DNA of 64,000 nucleotides from Methyloceanibacter stevinii (GCF_001723355.1 NZ_LPWE01000003.1:62001-126000); one strand, 5' to 3'; shown: positions 47,703 to 59,601, numbered from the stretch's first letter. Numbers and translations are program-made. Notes: generated by a model from the sequence alone, not told the origin.

Positions 47703-49380
<1,678 letters not shown>

Positions 49381-49426
49381 GCGCGCGACACTGACAAAAC
49401 AAAAAACGAATGAAGAGGCGGGGACG

Positions 49427-49663
49427 ATGTCAGACGAACCAAAGATGAAGCTCTCCAAGCTCAGCACCGCGAACCAGTTCGCGGGCAAGATCATGGAGAT
49501 CCGCAAAGGGGCCGTGACGGCCATCGTTTACGTGCAGATTGCCGGCGATACGATGGTGGAAGTCAGCGTGACGATCGCCTCGCTCGAGACGCTCAAGCTT
49601 TACGAGGGCAAGGCGGTCACGTTGATCGTCAACCCCGTCGACATCATGATCGGTTGCGAATAG
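49427..49663 (+). CDS. Mop-domain molybdate-binding protein
   Basis: A 78-residue single Mop/TOBE domain ('KLSTANQFAGKIMEIRKGAV', 'MVEVSVTIASLETL', 'LIVNPVDIMIGCE'). These small proteins bind molybdate and act in storage or homeostasis. It has a short AGGCGGGGACG leader region and lies 46 bases after the aminotransferase. Confidence 0.88.
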   Translation: MSDEPKMKLSKLSTANQFAGKIMEIRKGAVTAIVYVQIAGDTMVEVSVTIASLETLKLYEGKAVTLIVNPVDIMIGCE

Positions 49664-49767
49664 CGCTGGACTCCCGTCCGTGCCTTTGACGGCGGAGGCC
49701 GTCCGGAGCGGGGCGCACGGCACAGCTATTGCATCGAGTCTCTAAGCCAGACCAACCCAGCAAGGCC

Positions 49768-50706
49768 ATGGACAAGCTCGTCTTGGACGAACCCCATACT
49801 ATTGTTGACCGCACCGCATGCGTGCTGCGGCTGGAAAAGGGACGTCGCATCGGATTTGCGGAGTACGGGGCGCCCGAAGGGCTGCCGGTAATTGTGCTGC
49901 ACGGAACGCCGGGGTCGCGGATGCTGTTCGAAAGCACGGACTCCGTTGCACGTAAAATGGGATTCAGGATCGTTGCGCCCGACCGGGCCGGCTATGGCCT
50001 GTCGGATCCGCACCACCACGCAACCCTGAAGGATACAGCCTACGATATCCAAGCCTTGGTGAACGGTCTGGGCATCAACCGCTTCTTCCTGGTCGGTTTC
50101 TCCGGCGGCGGTCCCCATGCCTTGGCGGCGGCGCTTCTCATGCGAGACCGGATCCAGCAGGTTGGCCTGATCTCGCCGGTCGGGCTCGTTGCCGATGCCG
50201 AACGCGTATCCATGACCAGCCTGCAGCACTTCATCTTCTCCTATCTGGGGCATTCCGAGACCGCGGCGCGCGTCTATTTCGAGGGTGTGCGTTCGATGGT
50301 CACGTGGTTCCCGCACAGCGCCGAATATCTGGTGACCCAATACGCGACCGAGACGGACCGCGCCATTTTGGATCAATACGGTCTCCGCCATTCCTTGGGC
50401 ACCAGCATGCGCGAAGGTCTGAGCCATTCGGTCGAGGGCGCCGTGCAGGATTTGCGCCTCTACTGCCATCCTTGGGGCTTGAACCTGCACAAGTTGGAGA
50501 CGCCGGTTACGATTTGGCAGGGTAGTGAAGACACGATTGTGCCGCCCGAAGCGGCCTATCGTCTTGCGGAGGTGCTGCCGAATTGCCGGCTCGAAGTCAT
50601 CGAGGGCATGGGACACTACTGGCTCTTCGGCGCATTTGAGCGAATCCTGGATCGGATCCGGACAAAGCCGCCACGCCGCAGCCGCGCAGCGCCACCCGCG
50701 CCGTAG
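49768..50706 (+). CDS. Alpha/beta hydrolase
   Basis: About 312 residues. The oxyanion segment is 'VIVLHGTPGSRMLF', the nucleophile elbow 'FFLVGFSGGGPHALA' (Ser), the acid Asp in 'WQGSEDTIVPPEAA', and the His in 'EGMGHYWLF'. No signal peptide. The substrate is unknown. ATG 49768 is preferred over an upstream TTG at 49729. Confidence 0.9.
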   Translation: MDKLVLDEPHTIVDRTACVLRLEKGRRIGFAEYGAPEGLPVIVLHGTPGSRMLFESTDSVARKMGFRIVAPDRAGYGLSDPHHHATLKDTAYDIQALVNGLGINRFFLVGFSGGGPHALAAALLMRDRIQQVGLISPVGLVADAERVSMTSLQHFIFSYLGHSETAARVYFEGVRSMVTWFPHSAEYLVTQYATETDRAILDQYGLRHSLGTSMREGLSHSVEGAVQDLRLYCHPWGLNLHKLETPVTIWQGSEDTIVPPEAAYRLAEVLPNCRLEVIEGMGHYWLFGAFERILDRIRTKPPRRSRAAPPAP

Positions 50707-50754
50707 CGCCGGGACTTACGTCTCCCCTCCCGTCTGTGGTCCAATACGGTCGTG

Positions 50755-51168
50755 ATGACCGTGGCATTCACCCATTGCGCCCTTCAGGCGGCAGACCTCG
50801 ACAAGTCCATCGACTTCTATGCGCGTTATTGCGGCATGGAGATCGTCAAGGAACACGGTGAGGACGACAAGCGCGTGGTCTGGCTGGCGAGCCCCGGTGC
50901 AAGCGGCCGGTTCGTTCTCGTTCTCCTTGGCGGCGGCGCCTTGCGGGCACAGGACGAAAGCGACATGACCCATTACGGGTTCGGCGTCGCGACGCGCGAA
51001 GAGGTGGACCGGATCGCGGCTCTTGCCCGGGACGACGGTTGCCTCCACTGGGAGCCGCACGAATACGCCCCGCCCACCGGCTATCTGTGCGGGGTCAAGG
51101 ACCCCACCGGTTACATCGTCGAGTTCTCGTACGGGCAGCCGCTCGGGCCGCACGCGGTTTCGGAGTAG
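50755..51168 (+). CDS. VOC (glyoxalase/bleomycin resistance) family protein
   Basis: A 137-residue vicinal-oxygen-chelate protein with two beta-alpha-beta-beta-beta modules: 'FTHCALQAADLDKSIDFYAR' and 'THYGFGVATREEVDRIAALA', ending 'VKDPTGYIVEFSYGQP'. The metal ligands His7 (FTHCAL) and the C-terminal Glu (IVEFSY) are present. The substrate is unknown. A GTG lies three bases upstream of the chosen ATG. Confidence 0.88.
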   Translation: MTVAFTHCALQAADLDKSIDFYARYCGMEIVKEHGEDDKRVVWLASPGASGRFVLVLLGGGALRAQDESDMTHYGFGVATREEVDRIAALARDDGCLHWEPHEYAPPTGYLCGVKDPTGYIVEFSYGQPLGPHAVSE

Positions 51169-51178
51169 AGGTGAGCCG

Positions 51179-51736
51179 TCAGTTCTGGCTGTAGATGCGG
51201 CAGCAGCAGTCCTTCAGCCCGTCGGCGCGGAAATCGCACACGAGCTTCTCCTGGGCGCTGCGGCAGGACTGCGGCGGGGCGTTCGCGGCCAGGCCCCGGC
51301 TGCAGGTTTGCTTGTAGGGGATGCAATGGCCGCCGAGCATTTCGGAGTTCGGAGGACAGCCGCCCGCGGCAGCGCTGCCCGCACCGCCGGTCGACGGCGC
51401 AGCTGCCGGGGCCTCGTTCTTGTTGCCGCCCCAGAGCGATCCGCCGCCCCAGAGCCCGCCACCGCCGCCCCAGAGGCCGCCGCCCGAGGACCCGTCGCTC
51501 GGTGCGCTCGGCTTACCGCTGTCCGGGATGTCCGGCATCTTGCCGCGCCGGATGGCGCCGCCTTCGCTGCGGCAGCGATATCCTGTGCCGTCGTCGCCGC
51601 ACACGATCTTCGCCCGTTGCACGAGGGTCTGGCCCGGTTGGGGCGGTGCGGAGAGGGCCGCGGCCCGGTCCTGGCCGACGGCGACCGGCGACAACCAAAG
51701 AACACTCAACAGCACGAAGGCGGTGACAAGACGCAT
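51179..51736 (-). CDS. Secreted Gly-rich/Cys-rich protein of unknown function
   Basis: A 185-residue protein with a signal peptide (MRLVTAFVLLSVLWLSPVA). The middle has tandem GGGLWGGG turns, and the last 60 residues have ten cysteines ('GCPPNSEMLGGHCIPYKQTC', 'CDFRADGLKDCCCRIYSQN'), which suggests a disulfide-stabilised domain. No family recognised. Confidence 0.65.
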   Translation of the reverse strand: MRLVTAFVLLSVLWLSPVAVGQDRAAALSAPPQPGQTLVQRAKIVCGDDGTGYRCRSEGGAIRRGKMPDIPDSGKPSAPSDGSSGGGLWGGGGGLWGGGSLWGGNKNEAPAAAPSTGGAGSAAAGGCPPNSEMLGGHCIPYKQTCSRGLAANAPPQSCRSAQEKLVCDFRADGLKDCCCRIYSQN

Positions 51737-51951
51737 GAGGAACTCCCGGCAGCTTTCGGCGACACCATACTGTCTCAGCGAGTGGATCAGAAGAGGCGAG
51801 GGGCCATTTGGGGGAGTCGAAGACGGGGCCCTTGCCAGACCCGATTTCCCTTGTCACGATGGTGTCGTCAAGGCTCGCGTAAGGACGAAGGGCCGGAACA
51901 AATCGGCCCACCTCGCGCGTTTTGCCTTGGCGCAAAACATGGGAGGAAGAT

Positions 51952-54000
51952 ATGGGCCAAGCGCAGGGCCAACCAGCCCGCAGCGCTCGCTGCATCGCAC
52001 TGGTTGGCCCCTATCTCAGCGGAAAAACAACACTTCTTGAAGCCATTCTGGCGCGGACCGACGCCATCAAGAGGCAAGGTTCGGCGGCGGCCGGCAACAC
52101 GGTCGGAGATGCCTCGGACGAGGCCCGCCATCACGGCATGAGTGTGGAGCTCAACGCCGCCACGGTCGAATTTCTCGGCGACACATTCACATTTCTCGAC
52201 TGTCCGGGCTCGATCGAGTTCCAGGCCGATGCCGCCAATGTGCTTAGCGCCTGCGACGCGGCGGTCGTGGTGTGCGAGCCGGACGAGAAGAAGGTTCCGG
52301 CCCTGCAGCTCATCCTGAAGCAGCTCGAGGACCGGGGCATCCCCCACTTCCTGTTCCTGAACAAGATCGACAAGGCCGAAACCCGCGTGCGCGACATCGT
52401 GCCGATGCTGCAGCCCGCATCGACCGTGCCGCTGGTGCTGCGCCAGGTGCCGATCTGGGAAAACAGCATCGTCACGGGCTTCATCGATCTCGCCCTGGAG
52501 CGCGCGCACGTCTATCGCGAGCACGCGCCGTCCAAGGTGGTCGACATCCCCGACGCTCTCACCGACCGGGAGCAGGAGCGCCGCTTCTCGATGCTGGAGC
52601 AGCTTGCCGATTACGACGACGAGCTGATGGAACAGCTTCTCGAGGATGTGCCGCCGCCGCGCGACAAGGTCTTTGACGATTTGGCGGAGGACCTGCGCGA
52701 AGGCGTGATCTGTCCCGTGCTGTTGGGGTCGGCGGAGAACGGCAACGGTATTGCCCGGCTCCTGAAGGCCCTTCGCCACGAAGCCCCTTTTGTCGAAACG
52801 GCGGCTGAACGGCTCGGTGTGGCGGATGCCGCATCCTGCGCCTTCGTGATGAAGACGTTCCACACGGCTCATGCGGGCAAGCTGTCGCTCGTGCGGATTC
52901 TCGCCGGCACCTTCGCCGACGGGGATGCGGTCTTCGGCGGCGCGGCCGAGGAGCGTATCGCCGGGACCTTCGATGTCCTGGGTCAGGAGCCGGTCAAGCG
53001 CGGTCCGGGCAAGCCGGGTGACACGGTCGCTTTCGGGCGGCTCGAAAGCGTGCAGACCGGCGACACCTTGTCGACCGACAAGGCCGCGGTCCCGTCGATC
53101 GACCGGGCGGTCATGCCCGAGCCTGTTTTCGGCTTGGCGCTCGTCGCCAAGGAGAAGAAGGACGAGGTGAAGCTGACCACGGGCCTCGCCAAGATCGTCG
53201 AGGAGGATCCGTCGATCTCCGTCGCCCACGATCAGGACATGGGTCAGATGATCCTGTGGGGGCAGGGTGAGATGCATTTGCGCGTCGCCCTGGAACGCCT
53301 GATCCGCAAATACGGGGCGGCGGCCTCCACCTATCCGCGGGAGGTTCCCTACAAGGAATCGATCCGGAAGCAGGCGCAGGTGCGCGGGCGCCACAAGAAG
53401 CAGTCGGGCGGTCACGGCCAGTTCGGCGACGTGGTGCTCGACATCAAGCCGTTGCCGCGCGGGAGCGGCTTCACCTTCGCCGAGACCATCACCGGCGGCG
53501 TGGTGCCGAAGAACTACATCCCGTCCGTCGAACACGGTGTGCGCGACTATCTGCACACGGGGCCGTTGGGTTTCCAGGTGGTGGATGTGGCGGTGTGCCT
53601 GGTCGATGGGTCCTACCACTCGGTCGACAGCTCCGACATGGCGTTCCGCCAGGCCGGCCGGCTGGCGATGGCCGAGGGGATGCCGCAGTGTCAGCCGGTG
53701 CTGCTGGAGCCCATCATGGCCGTGGAGATCGCGGTTCCGTCGGAGGCGACCCCCCGGGTCAATTCCATCGTCTCCTCGCACCGCGGCCAGATTCTCGGCT
53801 TCGATGCCCGTCCGGGCTGGCCGGGCTGGGACGTGGTTCAAGCCCATATTCCCGAAGCCGAAATCCAGACCCTGATCGTGGAATTGCGGTCGGCGACGGC
53901 GGGCGTGGGAACGTTCCAGGCCCGGCACGATCATTTGGCCGAATTGGTGGGCAAAGCCGCCGATCAGGTGCTGTCCCACCGGCGCGATCAGGCTGCCTGA
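51952..54000 (+). CDS. EF-G-like GTPase (FusA2 type) lacking the catalytic His
   Basis: A 682-residue translation-factor-like GTPase. G1 is GPYLSGKTT (GHVDAGKTT in EF-G). G3 is DCPGSIEF, where EF-G has DTPGHVDF, so the catalytic His is Ser. G4 is NKID. Domains II to V follow, with 'WGQGEMHLRVALERL', 'KKQSGGHGQFGDVVLDIKPL' and 'MAEGMPQCQPVLLEPIM'. GGGAGGAA precedes the ATG. It is a paralogue of EF-G; family members are poorly understood, with roles possibly in ribosome recycling or stress. Confidence 0.9.
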   Translation: MGQAQGQPARSARCIALVGPYLSGKTTLLEAILARTDAIKRQGSAAAGNTVGDASDEARHHGMSVELNAATVEFLGDTFTFLDCPGSIEFQADAANVLSACDAAVVVCEPDEKKVPALQLILKQLEDRGIPHFLFLNKIDKAETRVRDIVPMLQPASTVPLVLRQVPIWENSIVTGFIDLALERAHVYREHAPSKVVDIPDALTDREQERRFSMLEQLADYDDELMEQLLEDVPPPRDKVFDDLAEDLREGVICPVLLGSAENGNGIARLLKALRHEAPFVETAAERLGVADAASCAFVMKTFHTAHAGKLSLVRILAGTFADGDAVFGGAAEERIAGTFDVLGQEPVKRGPGKPGDTVAFGRLESVQTGDTLSTDKAAVPSIDRAVMPEPVFGLALVAKEKKDEVKLTTGLAKIVEEDPSISVAHDQDMGQMILWGQGEMHLRVALERLIRKYGAAASTYPREVPYKESIRKQAQVRGRHKKQSGGHGQFGDVVLDIKPLPRGSGFTFAETITGGVVPKNYIPSVEHGVRDYLHTGPLGFQVVDVAVCLVDGSYHSVDSSDMAFRQAGRLAMAEGMPQCQPVLLEPIMAVEIAVPSEATPRVNSIVSSHRGQILGFDARPGWPGWDVVQAHIPEAEIQTLIVELRSATAGVGTFQARHDHLAELVGKAADQVLSHRRDQAA

Positions 54001-54163
54001 TTGCGCTGGATCAAGGGTGGGCGGGGTGATTCGTTCTGGGTCGTCTGGTAGGCTTGGAGCTACCAAATTTTGGCCCCGGGCCTTGCCCCGCGTCTCCCAT
54101 ACCGGTAGACGATGGTGCCTTATACTTTCGTCTGATGTCAGTTAGCTTCCAGAGGGTAATCCC

Positions 54164-55393
54164 ATGACTGTATTTCCAGCTCTCGTAATCCCGGAGACAC
54201 TTGCCGCAGGCCCCGGGCCCGGCAACACGGATCCCCGCGTGCTCGAGGCTTTCGCCAAGACCGGCGTCGCCGACCACATGCAAGCCGACGTGCTGCGCGG
54301 CATGAAGGAGGCGAAGCTGATGCTCCGCGAATTGTGGGGCACCAAGAATGTCTACACCTTTGGCGTTGCGGGCACGGGCTGGGACGGTCTGGATTGCGTG
54401 CACAGCCTGATCCTTCCGGGCGACGAGGTCGTGGCGTTCGTCAACGGCACCTTCTCCAGCATCGACGGCCTGACCATTCGCATGAAGGCCGCCACCCAGG
54501 AGGAACTCGCCGAGAATTCGCTCGATCCGAAGCCGGCCAGCGTGAAGATCATCGATACGCCGCACGGCCAGTCGATCTCCGCCGAAACCATCGACAAGGC
54601 GCTTGCCGAGCACAAGCCCATGTGGGCCTTCATGGCGCATTGGGAGACGGGCTCGGGCCGCGTGAACGACCTCAAGGGCTTCTCCGACGCCTGCGTGAAG
54701 CACGGTGTCATGGGCATCGTCGATGCCGTGTCGAGCCTTGGCGTCGGCGATTTCAATATCGACGACTATCCGGGCGTGGTGGCCTGGGCGTCCTGTCCGC
54801 AGAAGGGCGTGCTGTCCCTGCCGTTGACTTACGCGCCGGTCAGCTTCACCGACAAGGCGATCGAGATGGTCAAGAAGCGGGGCTGCCGGACTTTCGTCCA
54901 TCATCCGATTCTGGACGCGCGTCACTGGGGCATCATCGACGGCAAGGACGTCGACACCCCCGTCTACCACCAGACCCATTCCGGCTATGCCGTGGCCGCC
55001 TTCCACGAGGCGCTGCGCATCATTCTGGGCTACGGCCGCGCCCGCAAGGCGTCGGACTACAAGTATCACGAGGCTGCGCTGCGCCAGGCCGTTGAGGCCA
55101 TGGGCTGCGAGGTCACGTCGAACATGCCGAGCCTCGTGGTGCTGAACCTGCCGGGCAAGCTGGCCGGTCGCGAGAAGGAACTGGTCCAGGGCGCACGTGC
55201 GCAGGGCTTCGGCATCTGGCCGACCCTGTCCGAGCCCGTTCAGGTCCGTATCGGTATCCTCAACCAGCTTTCGCCGGAGCAGATCACCGAGATCGTCAGC
55301 CGTTTCGCCGACTCCATGCTCGCCATGGGCGCCGAGTTCGACAAGGCGACCGTGTTGAACCAGCTGAAGTCCTACTACGCCAAAGCCGCGTAA
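54164..55393 (+). CDS. Class V aminotransferase, alanine/serine-glyoxylate type
   Basis: A 409-residue PLP enzyme. The N-terminus 'AAGPGPGNTDPRVLEAF' and 'MWAFMAHWETGSGRVNDLKG', and the PLP lysine in 'VAWASCPQKGVLSLPL', fit the SGA/AGT family. In a serine-cycle methylotroph serine-glyoxylate aminotransferase is central, making hydroxypyruvate and glycine. However, the N-terminal sequence departs from the typical SgaA opening, and no serine-cycle gene (glyA, hprA, mtkAB) is beside it, so the substrate is open. Confidence 0.82.
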   Translation: MTVFPALVIPETLAAGPGPGNTDPRVLEAFAKTGVADHMQADVLRGMKEAKLMLRELWGTKNVYTFGVAGTGWDGLDCVHSLILPGDEVVAFVNGTFSSIDGLTIRMKAATQEELAENSLDPKPASVKIIDTPHGQSISAETIDKALAEHKPMWAFMAHWETGSGRVNDLKGFSDACVKHGVMGIVDAVSSLGVGDFNIDDYPGVVAWASCPQKGVLSLPLTYAPVSFTDKAIEMVKKRGCRTFVHHPILDARHWGIIDGKDVDTPVYHQTHSGYAVAAFHEALRIILGYGRARKASDYKYHEAALRQAVEAMGCEVTSNMPSLVVLNLPGKLAGREKELVQGARAQGFGIWPTLSEPVQVRIGILNQLSPEQITEIVSRFADSMLAMGAEFDKATVLNQLKSYYAKAA

Positions 55394-55450
55394 GGGTGGC
55401 CGCGTAAGACGGATCAGCCCGGCGATCCTCTTCCCGATTGGGAAAGTTGA

Positions 55451-57468
55451 ATGGCTTCGCAAAGCCGCCGGAATGTTAGAACACTGCGATCAGCGCCCGT
55501 GCCCCTGGCCGTGGCGCTGATCGCGCTTTCCTTCCTCCTCGTTCCAGGCATCCGCGCGCAAGCGGAGGAGCCTGAGGACTTTTCCGAGATCAGCCGCGAA
55601 ATTCCGGCGCTCGCCGCCCGTGCCAAAATGAATGAGGCCGAGGCGCTGGCTGAGCGCTATGTGGCGGACGCGGCGCTGAGGCCGGCAAAGACAGTCCCGA
55701 ATACGCCACGGCGCTGACCTGGCTCGGCTGGGTCTACAAGCAGCAACAGCGCTACGCCGACGCCGAGCCACTGCTCAAGCAGGCGCTTGCGATCCGCGAG
55801 AAGGCCTATGGGCCCAATCATCCCCTCGTCGCGACCAGCCTGAATAATCTCGCCGGGCTCTACGAGCAGCAGGACCGGTTCGCGGACGCCGAGTCGCTCC
55901 TGGTCCGCGTGGAGGCCATTCGCGCCAAGGCGGTCGGGCGCGGCATGCTCGAGGCGCTGCCGCTCGAAATTCAGGAGCTTCAGGCGAAGGGCAAAGATGC
56001 GGAAGCTGCCCGTCTGGCCGACCATTACGTCGCGCTGTCCAAGGAGCGCTACGGCGCCGATCAGCCGGGCGTGGTGCCGGCGCTGGTCGAAGCTGCATTC
56101 GTGTTCCAGCAGCAGGGCAAGCTCGGCAAGGCGGAGGCACTGCTGAAGAAGGCTCTCGCGATCCGCGTCGCCGCGTTCGGCCCGCGCAGCGTCGAGGTGG
56201 CCGACAGCGCCGAGCAGCTTGCCTATCTCTATAAGAACGCCAAGCGCTACAAGGACGCCGTGCGCGCCATGAAGCGCGCGCTGTCCATCCGGCAGGCCGA
56301 GTATGGCGCGCGCAACGAAAAGTCCATTGCGACCATGGAGGCGCTGGCCGGTGTCTACATGGCCGCAGGCCGCACCAAGGAGGCGGAGAAGACGTTTGCC
56401 GCCGCCCGCAAGCTCGAAGGCAAGAAGGTGCGGCGCTACGCCTATATGCGCCAGGAGACCTCCTACGCGGTAGTGAAGGTCTTCTATGCCACGGACCGCA
56501 AGAACACCGGCAAGACCGATCCCGCCTCCGTCTATGGCGGCGACAGGGGCCCGCTGACATTCGGCGTCGCGGCGGTCGGCATCCCGCCTGGACACCAGGT
56601 CGGCGTGGTCGAAACGCCGTCGATCTGGCGGCTCGAATGGTGCAACGATCCAGACCAGTTCGTGGTGCTGCTTTCGGTGGACGAGGTCGACAAGACCAAA
56701 TTCTTCGATGACGTCGCGGCCCGTGTGAAGAGTTCGGACCGCAAGTCCGCCTTCGTCTTCGTGCATGGCTACAACGTGGCCTTCGTCGATGCTGCGCGGC
56801 GGACGGCGCAGATCACCTACGACCTCGGCTTCGGTGGTGCGCCGGTACTCTACAGCTGGCCGTCACAAGCTAGCTACGCCTCGTACAAGGTGGACGAGAC
56901 CAACGCGGAGTGGGCGCGGCTCGACTTCAAGAACTTCCTGAAAGACTTCGTCGCGCAGTCCGGCGCGGAGCACATCTATCTCATCGCCCACAGCATGGGT
57001 ACGCGCGTCCTGACGGGCGCGCTGAAGGAACTCGTGCTGGAAGACCCGAGCATCCGCGAGAAGTTCGACGAGATCATTCTTGCGGCGCCCGATATCGACG
57101 CGGACACGTTCAAGCGCGACATCGCGCCGAAGATCCTGGCGGGCGAGGGCGGGACGACGCTCTATGCCTCCTCGGGCGACTACGCGCTGCTGGCGTCGAA
57201 GACCTTTGCCGGCTATCCGCGCGCGGGCGATACGGCCGACGGCGTGATTATCGCGCCCGGCGTCGACACGATCGATGCGAGCGCCATCCGTACCGACTTC
57301 GTCGGCCACGGCTATTACGGGGACTCGGACACGGTGCTCGGCGATCTGCGCGATCTCATTCTCGAAGGCAAGCGCCCGGACAAGCGCTCGCGCCTTGCGC
57401 CGGTGAAAACCGATGGCGGGCGCTACTGGACCTTCACGGAAAAGCCAAAGCCGGCCGCCACGCCATAG
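55451..57468 (+). CDS. TPR protein fused to DUF900-type alpha/beta hydrolase (frameshifted)
   Basis: About 672 residues after one base is restored near 55682. A signal peptide ends near ALA/RAQA. Residues ~60-340 hold about six TPR units of the kinesin-light-chain type ('ALTWLGWVYKQQQRYADAEP', 'LNNLAGLYEQQDRFADAESL'). A DUF900 hydrolase domain follows with 'FVFVHGYNVAFVDAARRTAQ', the nucleophile 'LIAHSMGTRVL' and 'AAPDIDADTF'. It is likely periplasmic. Substrate and partners are unknown. Confidence 0.88.
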
Positions 57469-57501
57469 GCGGCGACAGCCGGTCCGCGTCAGAGCCAGGC
57501 G

Positions 57502-58040
57502 TCAGTTCGTGCGGGGGTTCTGCTGGCGCCATTCGCCGGGGCGCTGGAAGGTGCCGGCCCAGATGCCTTTGCCGGCCGCGCGGGCCTCGCTTTCCGCACC
57601 GGCATAGGCGTAGCCCGTTTGCCGGCCGAGATCGATCGCGTAGCCTCCCGCACCATGGCCTCGCCGATATCCGGCACGCCCTTGGCCCCGCACTGGGCGA
57701 CGTTGCGGCCGTATTTGTCGGTTGCCTGCTCGACGCAGGAGACATCGCCGCCCTTGATGAGCTTGGCGAGTTCGGTTTTCGCGGCGCGGCCGCACGACCA
57801 TTCCTTGCCCTTGGCGTCGGTGCAGGTCTGGTGGAGTTCCGGCGCGTCGATGGCGAAGATGCGGTAATCCTCACCGTTGCTGGCGCGCAAGGAATCGCCA
57901 TCGACGGCGACGAGCTTCGCGCCCGGACCGATCATCTCGGATTCCATCCCGCAATAGCGGTTCAGCAGCAAGACCAGACCCAGCACGAGCAGCAGGGCGA
58001 TCGCGCGCCCCAGCTGATTGATGAGCGTCCGCCGCGTCAT
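57502..58040 (-). CDS. Thermonuclease (SNase)-family protein (frameshifted C-terminus)
   Basis: About 179 residues after one base is restored near 57648. An N-terminal membrane helix ('AIALLLVLGLVLLLNRYCGM') anchors it. The fold has 'VDGDSLRASNGEDYRIFAID' (Arg, Asp), the Glu in 'DAPELHQTC', and the Arg in 'DKYGRNVAQC', which are the staphylococcal nuclease catalytic residues. The tail reads 'AYAGAESEARAAGKGIWAG' in the second frame and ends at 57502. Confidence 0.88.
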
Positions 58041-58101
58041 CGGCGTAGACCGCCGCCGGGTCGACGTACTACTCCGGGTCTGGAAGTTGTCTTTCGGGCC
58101 A

Positions 58102-58908
58102 TCAGCCGCCATCGATCTGGGCGCCGACAATCGCGATCGTCTGTTGGTAGACGCCAGCGGCATTCCAGCCCTGGATGGCCCGATAGTTCGGCTGACCGGG
58201 CTGATAGCCGGCGCCGGGCCGCCAGCCGTGACCGCGCAGGAAGTTGGCGGTGGAGGCCAGGGCGTCGGCCTTGTTGTTGAGATCGACGCGGCCGTCACCG
58301 CTGCCGTCGACGCCGTAGAGCAGGACGTTGCGCGGCAGAAACTGTGTATGGCCGACTTCGCCATGCATGGCGCCGACCTGGCTCGGGCTCAAGGCGCCCC
58401 GGTCGACGAGCTGCAGGGCCGCGTAGAGATGCGGCCGGAAGAAGTCGGGCCGCCGGCAGTCATAGGCGAGGGTGGCGACCGCCGAGATCGTGTTCTGGCG
58501 GCCCATGTAGCGCCCAAAGCCCGTCTCCATGCCCCAGATCGCGATCAACGGTCCGGGCGGCACGCCGTACCGGCGCTCGATTGCGTTGAAGAGGGCCGCG
58601 TTCGAGGCCTTATAGCGCCTGCCTTGCGAAGCGATGGCGGAGGCGCCGCGCTTCTTCATGAACTGGTCCAGGGACAGCTTGAAGCTGTGCTGGCCTCGGT
58701 CGGCCTTGATGGTGCCGTAGGCGTAACGGGTGCCCATGAGCGCATTGATGCCGCGCTGGCCGATGCCGTTGGCCTTGGCTTCCTGTGCGAAGGAGCGTTT
58801 CCACGCTTCGAAACCGTTGGCGTTGTTGCCGCAGCGCGCGGCGAGCGCCGGGGCGGCGGTCAGAATAAGAAGGGCGCTCGCGAGCGCGATCAGTCGGGTG
58901 TACGCCAT
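58102..58908 (-). CDS. MltB-type lytic murein transglycosylase (short form)
   Basis: A 268-residue periplasmic enzyme. Signal peptide to near ALA-ARCG. The GH103 core has the catalytic Glu in 'IWGMETGFGRYMGRQ' and 'GAMHGEVGHTQFLP'. It lacks the C-terminal PG_binding_1 domain of the paralogue at 34834. GGAAGG is six bases upstream of the ATG. Confidence 0.9.
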   Translation of the reverse strand: MAYTRLIALASALLILTAAPALAARCGNNANGFEAWKRSFAQEAKANGIGQRGINALMGTRYAYGTIKADRGQHSFKLSLDQFMKKRGASAIASQGRRYKASNAALFNAIERRYGVPPGPLIAIWGMETGFGRYMGRQNTISAVATLAYDCRRPDFFRPHLYAALQLVDRGALSPSQVGAMHGEVGHTQFLPRNVLLYGVDGSGDGRVDLNNKADALASTANFLRGHGWRPGAGYQPGQPNYRAIQGWNAAGVYQQTIAIVGAQIDGG

Positions 58909-59113
58909 CAGGGCCTTCCATCGTTCAGGAGGCACCGGGCGAGAGCCGTCCCGAGCCACCGTCCTTGAGTGTCCTCCGCCCGAGCGTTCTCGATTCGCTC
59001 AAGCCTATCAAGCAAAGCTCCGTTCCCCGCGGCAGCCGTTGTAGCGTGAGGATTCGCCGCTTGGCAATCGGCGCCTGATGCCTCCAGCGCGTAATTTTGC
59101 GCGCATGACAGCG

Positions 59114-59139
59114 CGTGCATGGCCGATGCGCCATGCACG
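59114..59139. terminator. 10-bp inverted repeat downstream of the phasin gene
   Basis: CGTGCATGGC (59114-59123) pairs exactly with GCCATGCACG (59130-59139) over CGATGC, about 80 bases past the phasin stop on the minus strand. There is no U tract. It could be a terminator or an mRNA-protecting hairpin. Confidence 0.4.
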
Positions 59140-59217
59140 TAGGAGACCCTTGGATTGGGGGTGACCATGCGCGCCGTGGCATGGCGCACGAGGGGCCATG
59201 TGCGCGTTCGGCGTCGC

Positions 59218-59601
59218 TTAGCGCTTCGGGCGGCCCGTCTGCATGTTTTGCAGGGCGTCCGCCATTAGCCACGACAATTGCTGCGCCTGGATGCCGAAGG
59301 TCTGCATCTGCGTTTGCACGTAGCGGCTCTGCAGCGTCATGACCTCCTGCAGATCGTGGGCCTTGGCCATGTCGCTCGCCAGCGCAAACGAGCGCTCGGC
59401 GTTTTCCTTGGCGAAGCCAATCGCGCGATCCTGAATCGTCTTGAAGTTCTTCGCCTCTGGCACGCCGGACGCGGACCAAGCGTTCATCGCTTGGCTCATG
59501 AACTCCATGAACTGGCCATAAGCCACGCGTGCTTGCTCGACGTTCTTCTCGGCCAAGTCACGCATGTCTGTTGGAAATTCGAACATTTGTTTCTTATTCA
59601 T
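59218..59601 (-). CDS. Phasin family protein
   Basis: A 127-residue amphipathic helical protein ('RDLAEKNVEQARVAYGQFME', 'FAKENAERSFALASDMAKAH', 'LQSRYVQTQMQTFGIQ'), typical of phasin_2, which coats polyhydroxyalkanoate granules. AAGGGAA is six bases upstream of the ATG at 59601. It indicates PHA storage, common in serine-cycle methylotrophs. Confidence 0.92.
   Translation of the reverse strand: MNKKQMFEFPTDMRDLAEKNVEQARVAYGQFMEFMSQAMNAWSASGVPEAKNFKTIQDRAIGFAKENAERSFALASDMAKAHDLQEVMTLQSRYVQTQMQTFGIQAQQLSWLMADALQNMQTGRPKR

Noticed and set aside
51868-54066. 732-codon open frame antisense to the EF-G-like gene
   Set aside because: Same cause: high GC and codon bias give long antisense frames; the sense strand has all GTPase motifs.
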